A stretch of 64,000 nt of DNA from Leisingera daeponensis DSM 23529 (lineage in GTDB: Bacteria; Pseudomonadota; Alphaproteobacteria; Rhodobacterales; Rhodobacteraceae). Every line of letters begins with the position of its first letter. The stretch's first letter is position 1. The notes below the pieces were generated by a model. That model saw only the letters and a list, made by a program, of their open reading frames with translations. It was not told where the DNA came from and did not search any database. Made by a program: the position numbers and the translations under genes. This document shows positions 20,338 through 27,096 of this stretch, in pieces. The stretch spans positions 3,311,725-3,375,724 of the forward strand of contig NZ_KI421500.1 in the NCBI RefSeq assembly GCF_000473145.1. Direction: 5' to 3'.

Positions 20338-21356
20338 AGGGCCGCACCGTCATTCTCGACCACATCCAGGACCGTGAAGCCGCCGCGCTGATGGTGGATG
20401 GCAAACTGGAAGATTTTCTGATCGAAAGCGATGCGCCTCCGCCTGGTACCATTTACCGTGCCCGCGCCGACCGGCCGGTGAAAGGGCAGGGCGGCATGTT
20501 CCTGACGACGCCTGACGGCCCGGCCTTCCTGCGTCAGGTCAAAGGGCTGGCGCCGGGGCAAATGATCCTGGTGCAGGTCTCCGGCTATGCCGAGCCGGGC
20601 AAGGCGATCCCGGTCACCCAGAAGCTGCTGTTCAAGAGCCGCTATGCGATCGTGACGCCGGAGGCCCCGGGTCTGAACATCTCGCGCAGCATCCGCGACG
20701 AGGAAGAGCGCGACCGGCTGCTGGAAATTGCCCATGAGGAAATGGGGGAAACGGGCTATGGCCTGATCCTGCGCTCTGCCTGCGCCGGGGCGGACCGCGA
20801 GGAGATTGCCGAGGATGTCGCGGCCATGGCGGCTTTGGCGGCTCAGGTGTTGCAGGATGAAGGAGCCGAAGCGGAAGTGCTGTCCGAAGGCGACACCCCG
20901 CATCTGCTGGCCTGGCGGGAATGGGCTGAACCTGCGGATATCGAACGGGATCCGGGCGGATTTGAGCGCCTGGGGGTTTTGGATGCGCTGGACATTGCCC
21001 GGGGGATCCGCGAACCGCTGCCGGGCGGCGGTTTCCTGTTTATCGAGCCCACCCGCGCCCTGGTCGCGGTGGATGTGAACACCGGGTCCGACACCTCGCT
21101 GGCGGCAGGTGTGAAGGCCAATATGGCGGCCGCCAAAACCCTGCCGCGGGCCCTGCGCGTCAGGGGCCTGGGCGGCCAGATCGTGCTGGACCTGGCGCCG
21201 ATGCCAAAGAAGGACCGCCGCGGGTTCGAGACCGCGCTGCGGGCCGCCTTCCGGGCCGATTCCGAGGAAACGGTTCTGGCCGGCTGGACCAGCCTTGGCC
21301 ACTACGAACTGCAGCGCAAACGCGGCCGCATTGCCCTGAGTGAGGTGCTGAAATGA
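20334..21356 (+). CDS. Short ribonuclease E/G-family protein
   Basis: A 340-residue homologue of RNase E/G, shorter than canonical RNase G (about 490). The catalytic DNase I-like core is present with both metal-binding aspartates, in [10 protein letters not shown] and [15 protein letters not shown]. The C-terminal Zn-link and small domain are missing, and the S1-like N-terminal portion ([23 protein letters not shown]) is reduced. Such short forms are known beside maf and yacG in alphaproteobacteria; whether they cleave the same RNAs as RNase E is not clear. It overlaps both neighbours by four bases. Confidence 0.85.
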   Translation: MKGRTVILDHIQDREAAALMVDGKLEDFLIESDAPPPGTIYRARADRPVKGQGGMFLTTPDGPAFLRQVKGLAPGQMILVQVSGYAEPGKAIPVTQKLLFKSRYAIVTPEAPGLNISRSIRDEEERDRLLEIAHEEMGETGYGLILRSACAGADREEIAEDVAAMAALAAQVLQDEGAEAEVLSEGDTPHLLAWREWAEPADIERDPGGFERLGVLDALDIARGIREPLPGGGFLFIEPTRALVAVDVNTGSDTSLAAGVKANMAAAKTLPRALRVRGLGGQIVLDLAPMPKKDRRGFETALRAAFRADSEETVLAGWTSLGHYELQRKRGRIALSEVLK

Positions 21357-21556
21357 GCTGTCCGATTTGCGGCGGGGAATCGCAAAAGAGCTTCCGCCCG
21401 TTCTGCTCCAAACGCTGTGCCGATATCGACCTTGGGAAGTGGCTGACCGGCGTCTACTCGGTGCCCAGCCAGGATCCGGAAGACATTGAAAACGCTTTGG
21501 AAGAAGCCGAGCGCGCACGGGCATCCGAAGAAAAGACGCAGCAGACGCGTCATTAG
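21353..21556 (+). CDS. yacG: DNA gyrase inhibitor/zinc protein YacG
   Basis: A 67-residue zinc-binding protein. The four zinc ligands appear as CPIC and CSKRC, followed by [11 protein letters not shown]. In E. coli YacG binds GyrB and inhibits gyrase. It overlaps the RNase gene by four bases and is followed by tRNA-Phe, which is the usual order in this clade. Confidence 0.92.
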   Translation: MSCPICGGESQKSFRPFCSKRCADIDLGKWLTGVYSVPSQDPEDIENALEEAERARASEEKTQQTRH

Positions 21557-21637
21557 CAATTTTCTTTGAAAAACCCTCTGGACACCGCCGCGCCCTCGGC
21601 ATAGAAGGCCCCCACCCAAGGCGATCAGCCTTCCCGT

Positions 21638-21712
21638 GCCCGGGTAGCTCAGGGGTAGAGCAGTGGATTGAAAATCCTCGTGTCGGTGGTTCGATTCCGC
21701 CCCCGGGCACCA
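21638..21712 (+). tRNA. tRNA-Phe (GAA anticodon)
   Basis: Complete 75-base cloverleaf with encoded CCA. Acceptor stem GCCCGGG/CCCGGGC, D arm GCTCAGGGGTAGAGC, anticodon loop TTGAAAA giving GAA, T loop TTCGATT. The anticodon stem GTGGA/TCCTC contains one T-T mismatch in the second pair; all other stems are intact, so it should be functional. Confidence 0.96.
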
Positions 21713-22116
21713 TTTCATCAAACGAAATCAATGCGTTGGCCGAGTTGCCGCTGGGTGCATCATAGTTGCTTTGTCCCGGACAGCACCGGGACTGCATCCT
21801 ACGGTAGCTATAAGTTTGATTGCCGCCGACTGTGACAGTTTCTTGGGTTTGCGTGCGCCGCAGCATCATAAATAAATGGTGCTGCCCCCGCGGCTCCCTC
21901 GCTCATGACGAGAGTCTGCGGGGTTGATTTTTGGAAATCGTCGGTCTGGGGCTTGGCATCCGCGGCAGACGCGGAGCCCTCGAATAGCTCAAGCGGCTGG
22001 CTGGGCTGTTTTGTTGACCGAAGGCGCGCGATCCAGCATCCTTGATCAATGCGGGCGGGCCGCCATGCCGCGGCCGGCAGCCCGCCCTTGGCGGTCACGA
22101 CAATGAGGCCTGAGCC
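21713..22116 (+). other. Gene-free leader between tRNA-Phe and the YcaO gene
   Basis: About 400 bases with somewhat lower GC than their surroundings around 21820-21890 (AAATAAATGG, TATAAGTTTGAT). No protein gene with a ribosome site could be supported on either strand. A 32-codon minus-strand frame (21808-21906) was considered as a possible precursor peptide but lacks a Shine-Dalgarno sequence. The promoter of the YcaO operon must lie here. Confidence 0.5.
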
Positions 22117-23322
22117 ATGCCCAAGGCACAGCAAAAGGGATATGTGCTGGACACCCACCGGCTGTGCGATCCGGCGCAGACGCTGGCAACGGTCAGGCCG
22201 CATCTCGCTGGGATGGGCATTACCCGCATCGCCAATCTGACCGGCTTGGACCGGGTCGGGCTGCCCACCGTGATGGTGGCGCGGCCCAATTCCCGCTCCG
22301 TTGCGGTGTCGCTGGGCAAGGGGCTGACGCTGGAGGCGGCGCAGGCCTCCGGTGTGATGGAAGCGGTGGAGACCTGGCACGCCGAGCGGATCACGCGGCC
22401 GCTGCGGGCGGCAAGTTATGCGGACCTGCGGCAGGAGGTTCTGGTCGCCGATGTTGAGCGACTGCCGCGGGTCACAGGCGGCAGTTTCAATCCCCATGGC
22501 CGGATGCTGTGGGTGGAGGGCCTGGATCTGGTCTCCGGGCAGCCGCACTGGCTGCCGCTTGAAATGGTCGACACCGACTATACCGCGCGGCCTTGCGGCG
22601 GGCAGGGGGCCTTTCCGCGCACGACCAACGGGCTTGCCTCAGGCAACAGCCTGGCAGAGGCCACATGCCACGCCATCTGCGAACTGATCGAACGGGATGC
22701 GATCACCCTGTGGCACCACGCCCCCGCCGGTCCGCGGATCGACGTCGCGGCAATCGAAGATCCGCGCTGCCGCGAAGCGCTGGATCGGTTTGAGGCGGCA
22801 GGTTTGCGGGCGGGGATCTGGAACATCACCTCTGACATCGGCGTGGCCGCGTTTCATTGCATGATCTGCGAGGACGGCACCCGGCCCGGGCACATCGGGA
22901 TCGGCAGCGGCTGCCATCCGGACCGGGGCATTGCCCTGCTGCGGGCGCTGACAGAGGCGGCGCAGACCCGGCTGACCTATATCTCTGGCGCCCGCGATGA
23001 CCTGGATCCGGAGGAGTTCACGCCGCAGGCATCTGCCGGGCGCACGCAATATGTCCGCGGGCTGCTGGAGCTGTCGCCGGCAACCGCCCGTTTCGAGGAC
23101 TGCCCGGATTATTCCTCGCCCTCTTTTGAGGAGGATTTGTCCTGGCTGTTGGGCAGGCTTGCGGGGGCCGGCATGGACCAGGCCCTGGCGGTCGACCTGT
23201 CGCGTCCGGGTCTGGGGGTTTCTGTGGTGCGCGCGGTGATCCCTGGGCTGGAGGCGCCGCATGATGATCCCGATTACATCCCGGGTCCGCGGGCACGCGC
23301 GGCCGGGCAGGCCCGGCCATGA
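22117..23322 (+). CDS. YcaO-domain protein
   Basis: A 401-residue YcaO enzyme. YcaO proteins use ATP to activate backbone amides, making azolines, thioamides or amidines in ribosomal peptides and in some proteins. The ATP-site segments are visible: SLGKGLTLEAAQASGVMEAV with ETWHAE (about residues 68-90), SGNSLAEATCHAICELIERDA (about 173-193) and the later RALTEAAQTRLTYISGARDD. The C-terminus (DPDYIPGP..) is not the proline-rich PxPxP tail of azoline-forming members. Its stop overlaps the TfuA start by four bases. YcaO-TfuA pairs are linked to thioamide formation in methyl-CoM reductase and thiovarsolins, so thioamidation is the leading hypothesis; that is inference. Confidence 0.9.
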   Translation: MPKAQQKGYVLDTHRLCDPAQTLATVRPHLAGMGITRIANLTGLDRVGLPTVMVARPNSRSVAVSLGKGLTLEAAQASGVMEAVETWHAERITRPLRAASYADLRQEVLVADVERLPRVTGGSFNPHGRMLWVEGLDLVSGQPHWLPLEMVDTDYTARPCGGQGAFPRTTNGLASGNSLAEATCHAICELIERDAITLWHHAPAGPRIDVAAIEDPRCREALDRFEAAGLRAGIWNITSDIGVAAFHCMICEDGTRPGHIGIGSGCHPDRGIALLRALTEAAQTRLTYISGARDDLDPEEFTPQASAGRTQYVRGLLELSPATARFEDCPDYSSPSFEEDLSWLLGRLAGAGMDQALAVDLSRPGLGVSVVRAVIPGLEAPHDDPDYIPGPRARAAGQARP

Positions 23323-24665
23323 CAGCGGTTGTGTTTGCCGGCCCGACCATCCGGGCGGAAGAGGTGCAGGCCTATTTCGAGGCAACGGTTCTGCCCCCGG
23401 CCGGCCAGGGCGACATCTACAGGGCCGCCCGGCAGGGCGCCAAGGCCATCGGGCTGATTGACGGGTACTTCCAAGGTGTCCCGTCCGTCTGGCACAAGGA
23501 AATCCTGTGGGCGCTGGAGCAGGGGATCGCGGTTTTCGGCAGTGCCAGCATGGGGGCGCTGCGGGCGGCTGAGTTGTCTGATTTTGGAATGGTCGGCGCC
23601 GGCAGTATTTATGAAGCCTACGCCTCTGGCGCGTTGATCGACGATGATGAGGTGGCGGTGCTGCACAGCCCGGCAGAACTGGGGTTTGCGCCGCTAAGCG
23701 AGCCGATGGTGTCGATCCGGGCCACGGTTGCGCGGGCGCTAGGCGACGCGGTGCTGGACGCGGATCAGGCGGCGGCAGTGCTGAACGCCGCCAAGGCGCG
23801 GTTCTACCAGCACAGGGTCTGGGACCTGATCCTGGCGGATTTCCAGGCTGCGGCCTGGTGCGAACGGTTCAGGGCCTGGCTCAAATCCGGGCGAGTGGAT
23901 GCCAAGCGGGACGATGCACGGGAAATGCTGGCGGTGATGGCGGCCTATCTGAACGGCGAGCGCGGCCCCCTGCCGGCACCGCCTTTGAAAGTAGAGCGGA
24001 CGCTTGCCTGGCAGACCCTGGTGCGGCGTATCGAGGCGGAGGCGCATCTGTTGCAAGCGGAAGACCGGCGGGTGCTGGATGAGCTGAGGCTGGACCCGGA
24101 CCGCTATGAGGGGGTCCGCACCCGTGCCATGCTGCGCCATCTGGCCTTGCAGGAAGCGGGCAAGAGCGGCCGCACGGTGAAACGTGAAGCGCTTGCGGCG
24201 CAAATGTCGGCGCATCGCAAGGCGCTGGGCCTGTTCAGCAGCGGCAGCCTGCGAAAATGGCTGGAGGACAACGCGCTGTCCGCGGCGGATTATGAGGGCT
24301 GGCTGAGGGAGGCGGCCCTCGCCGGGACCGTGGCAGGCAGTTTGAACGGCCAGCTCGCCCCGCATCTTCTGGCGGAACTGCGGCAGGCGGGCGACTATGC
24401 AGCGCTGAAATCGCGGGCCGTGTCAAAGGAGCGGTACCTGGCGGCGCAGGAGCAGCCGGCCAAGCCGGTGACAGAGCAGGAACGGCTGCCGCTGACACTA
24501 TGGTACTTTGAAGAGCTGCTGCAGCGGGACGTCCCGGACCGGCTGGATGATTATCTGGAGGCCATTGGCTGCCGCAGCCGGGATGAATTCTATGAGCTGA
24601 TCCGGCGCGAGTTCATGTATCATCAAAGTCGCAATACACGGCCCGTATCAGAAGGCCGCGCGTAG
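23319..24665 (+). CDS. TfuA-like protein with long C-terminal extension
   Basis: Partner of YcaO. The N-terminal 165 residues match the TfuA core: FAGPTIRAEEV, a segment around GLIDGYF with SVWHKEILWAL, and GIAVFGSASMGALRAAELSDFGMVGAGSIYEAY. TfuA is thought to help deliver sulfur or assist the YcaO reaction. Known TfuA proteins are usually little longer than this core, whereas this one has about 280 more residues of charged, helix-rich sequence (from about position 170) that I do not recognise. The start codon overlaps the YcaO stop, so the two are translationally coupled. It ends 41 bases before the metallopeptidase gene. Confidence 0.85.
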   Translation: MTAVVFAGPTIRAEEVQAYFEATVLPPAGQGDIYRAARQGAKAIGLIDGYFQGVPSVWHKEILWALEQGIAVFGSASMGALRAAELSDFGMVGAGSIYEAYASGALIDDDEVAVLHSPAELGFAPLSEPMVSIRATVARALGDAVLDADQAAAVLNAAKARFYQHRVWDLILADFQAAAWCERFRAWLKSGRVDAKRDDAREMLAVMAAYLNGERGPLPAPPLKVERTLAWQTLVRRIEAEAHLLQAEDRRVLDELRLDPDRYEGVRTRAMLRHLALQEAGKSGRTVKREALAAQMSAHRKALGLFSSGSLRKWLEDNALSAADYEGWLREAALAGTVAGSLNGQLAPHLLAELRQAGDYAALKSRAVSKERYLAAQEQPAKPVTEQERLPLTLWYFEELLQRDVPDRLDDYLEAIGCRSRDEFYELIRREFMYHQSRNTRPVSEGRA

Positions 24666-24706
24666 GCAGGGCAAACGGCGGGGCCTTCGCAGACCGGGAG
24701 GACCGT

Positions 24707-26005
24707 ATGGACGACCCTTATGACTTGGCGGAGGAAGCGCCGGGGACGCGATTTCTGCTGTTTCCGCAATCCCCGTTCCGGATGGCGGAGCCGGCGCTGG
24801 AGCTGGTCGAGATTTCCGCACCCCCCGGCTCGTTGGGGCCAGGGCCGTCGGGGCCGCGGATGTATGTGGTCAACCCGGCGGGTAAGACCATACCCTTTGG
24901 GGCCATCGTGCCGGGGCCGTCCGGGCCGGGGATGTACCTCCCGCCCTGGAATGGTGAGGTTTATCCGCCGCCGGAACCGGATGAAGACGGCCACTTTTTC
25001 CATATCCTGCCGTCGGACCCCGGTTTCGAGGCGGCGCATTTGTTTGCCTCGGCCCATTTCACTTTGGATGTGTGGGAAGAATACTTCGGGCATCCCATCC
25101 CCTGGCATTTCGCCCGCGACTATGACCGGTTGGAACTGTCGCTGCTGCCCAGCCTGGACAACGCCCACATCGGCTGGGGCTTTCTGGAAACCGGCGGCAC
25201 GAGCGAGCATGGCGGCGAATACCGCGCCTACAGCCTGAATTTTGACGTTGTCGCCCATGAAGTCGGCCATGCCATCATCTACAGCGTTGTCGGAATGCCG
25301 GTCTCTGAGGATGTGCCGGGAGAGTATTACGGCTTTCATGAATCGGCAGCGGATATGGTGGCGCTAATCGCCTCGCTGCATTTCGGCTCTGTGGTCGAGG
25401 AGCTGCTGGAAAGCACCAGCGGCAATCTTTACACCTTCAACCAGCTGAACCGGTTTGCCGAGCTTGCCGGAAATGCACAGATCCGGATGGCGGCCAATAC
25501 CCGAACATTGCAGGAATTTGCGCGGGGCTGGAGCAGCGAGCATGCGTTGTCGGAGCCCCTGACCGGTGCGATGTTCGATATTCTGGTCGATATCTTCCAC
25601 GAGAGGCTGCTGGTGCATGATCTGATCACGCCGGAAATGGAGGATCTGTCCGACCATCTTGAGGAAAGCCCCTATTACAGCGACGTGATGCAGGAGTTGT
25701 TCAATGCGCGCTATGCGCTTGATCCTGAAGGGTTCCGCGTCGCTCTGCTGGAGGCGCGCGATTTCCTGGGCGCCTATCTGGCGGCGGCCTGGAGCATGCT
25801 GGAGGCGGAAACCCTCACTTACGCGGCGGTGGGGGAGGCGCTGCTGGCGGTTGACCGTGAAACAACCGGAGGCGCCTTTGAATCAATTATCGCAGGCAAC
25901 TTCAGAATGCGCGGGATTGGCCTGGTTGCGGCCGGTCCGCGACTGGCCGAAGCGGATGAAGACAGCCACGCGCATTCGGTGCGGACCCGGGTGCCGGATG
26001 AATGA
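24707..26005 (+). CDS. HExxH metallopeptidase (M4/M36-like gluzincin)
   Basis: A 432-residue protein. HEVGH at residues 184-188 and Glu212 in HESAADM form a gluzincin zinc site, the order seen in thermolysin and fungalysin families. No signal peptide is evident, so it may act in the cytoplasm. The N-terminal 100 residues are rich in Pro and Gly and contain PGPSGPxMY twice (45-53 and 69-77). GGGAGG lies just ahead of ATG 24707. Its position in a YcaO-TfuA operon suggests a role as leader or core peptidase for a modified substrate, by analogy with RiPP pathways; substrate and reaction are not shown by the sequence. Confidence 0.78.
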   Translation: MDDPYDLAEEAPGTRFLLFPQSPFRMAEPALELVEISAPPGSLGPGPSGPRMYVVNPAGKTIPFGAIVPGPSGPGMYLPPWNGEVYPPPEPDEDGHFFHILPSDPGFEAAHLFASAHFTLDVWEEYFGHPIPWHFARDYDRLELSLLPSLDNAHIGWGFLETGGTSEHGGEYRAYSLNFDVVAHEVGHAIIYSVVGMPVSEDVPGEYYGFHESAADMVALIASLHFGSVVEELLESTSGNLYTFNQLNRFAELAGNAQIRMAANTRTLQEFARGWSSEHALSEPLTGAMFDILVDIFHERLLVHDLITPEMEDLSDHLEESPYYSDVMQELFNARYALDPEGFRVALLEARDFLGAYLAAAWSMLEAETLTYAAVGEALLAVDRETTGGAFESIIAGNFRMRGIGLVAAGPRLAEADEDSHAHSVRTRVPDE

Positions 26006-26152
26006 TTGGCCCAATGGCTGTAAATTCTATCCTTTTTGTGCTACTTTCACCCTCAGGGGGACTTTTCCGAAAAATAGAGTGGCGCCAATTGCGCTCGCGG
26101 CATTGCGAAAAGATCTTCTGGTGTTGTTTCCATAGCCACGGGAGTGTGTGCG

Positions 26153-27007
26153 GTGGCCGAATCCTTACTGAGTTTTTCTGAAGTGCTGTTATTTGGACGT
26201 CTGGTCGAAGACATCAAAATTGTCCCCAAATTCGCCGGGGCCATCGTCGGCACGGTCAACAATGTTCAGAACCTGAAGGGCACGTCGGTGAACGGTGAAA
26301 CGCTCGCGCCGGGTGACAAGATCCTGGTGATGGCGCAAACCGCCAAAGGGCAAAACGGCCTCTATAAAGTCGGGGAGGGCGACAATAACCCTTGGGGAAA
26401 TCAGCAGAGGTTCCCGAAGGGAACGATAGTCGAGATTGCTCACGGACCCCGCCAGGGCCTGTGGAAGCAGGTTGGCGATTACAACGCAGGACAGCAGGAG
26501 TTTATACGGGCCGGAAAACGGCAGCAAAGAAGCCGCGGCCGCAATAATATGCTGGCTGATCAGTTGAGTGATGATGCCAGGCTCGCGCGTATCTACGGGT
26601 TCGCCTATGAAGGCACGTATTTCGAGCTGCCAGAGCCGGTGATCTTCCTGGTGCATGGCGACGGCGAGAGTGCGACAGATGGCAACAAACCAGCGGAGCA
26701 GGCTGCCCGCGCACCCTTGGATCCTTCTGTGACCGGGGTTGCCTCAGCGGAATACCAGATCGCAAACGACATCCGGGTTTGGGATTATGACAAGGCCGAT
26801 TATTCCATCCGCATGGACGTGATGACCGGTATGCTGGAGCAGGTGCTGCTGGATGTATACTTTGGCGGGGTCGGCCCTGATATCAGCGGTGCCAAGGTGA
26901 GCGGCGCCAAGGTGAGCGGTGCAAAGGTGAGTGGCGCCAAGGTGAGCGGGGCAAAAGTCAGCGGCGCCAAGGTGAGCGGGGCCAAGGCCCGCGGTTCAGG
27001 CGACTGA
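26153..27007 (+). CDS. Protein with C-terminal SGAKV repeats; candidate substrate of the YcaO cassette
   Basis: A 284-residue protein with no signal peptide. GTG 26153 is chosen because GGGAG sits eight bases ahead; a GTG at 26144 overlaps that site. Residues 33-112 resemble a small beta-domain common in phage tail-fibre proteins (NLKGTSVNGETLAPGDK, then QNGLYKV and GLWKQVGDY). Residues 245-279 are seven tandem pentapeptides, six SGAKV and a last SGAKA, then the tail RGSGD. Thiovarsolin precursors also have repeated cores beside YcaO-TfuA, so this may be the substrate. Alternatively the repeat, read as AKVSG, fits a pentapeptide-repeat beta-helix, although 35 residues is under two coils. It lies about 150 bases after the peptidase gene. 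Confidence 0.7.
   Translation: MAESLLSFSEVLLFGRLVEDIKIVPKFAGAIVGTVNNVQNLKGTSVNGETLAPGDKILVMAQTAKGQNGLYKVGEGDNNPWGNQQRFPKGTIVEIAHGPRQGLWKQVGDYNAGQQEFIRAGKRQQRSRGRNNMLADQLSDDARLARIYGFAYEGTYFELPEPVIFLVHGDGESATDGNKPAEQAARAPLDPSVTGVASAEYQIANDIRVWDYDKADYSIRMDVMTGMLEQVLLDVYFGGVGPDISGAKVSGAKVSGAKVSGAKVSGAKVSGAKVSGAKARGSGD
26885..26989 (+). repeat. Seven 15-base tandem repeats encoding SGAKV/SGAKA
   Basis: Seven in-frame copies of a 15-base unit (AGCGGTGCCAAGGTG type). Copies differ mainly at third codon positions: Gly as GGT, GGC or GGG, Ala as GCC or GCA, Lys as AAG or AAA, Val as GTG or GTC, Ser as AGC or AGT. The only amino-acid change is Val to Ala in the last copy. Confidence 0.95.
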
Positions 27008-27096
27008 CACAGATTTCCGTTGACCGGATGTTGCTGACGAGTGCGGCAGAGTACGCCACGGGGGCGGCGGCCGTGACCCGTGCCAGCGAAAACTTG

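Noticed and set aside
20319..21869. Minus-strand frame running through tRNA-Phe, with protein VPGGGIEPPT
   Set aside because: That peptide is the well-known false translation of the reverse strand of a tRNA T arm; the rest is antisense to the RNase gene.
21808..21906. 32-codon minus-strand frame (MSEGAAGAAPFIYDAA..) as a small RiPP precursor near YcaO
   Set aside because: No Shine-Dalgarno sequence and it reads away from the YcaO operon. Kept only as a weak possibility.
26885..26989. CRISPR-like direct repeat array
   Set aside because: Units of 15 bases are contiguous without spacers and are in frame inside a protein gene.
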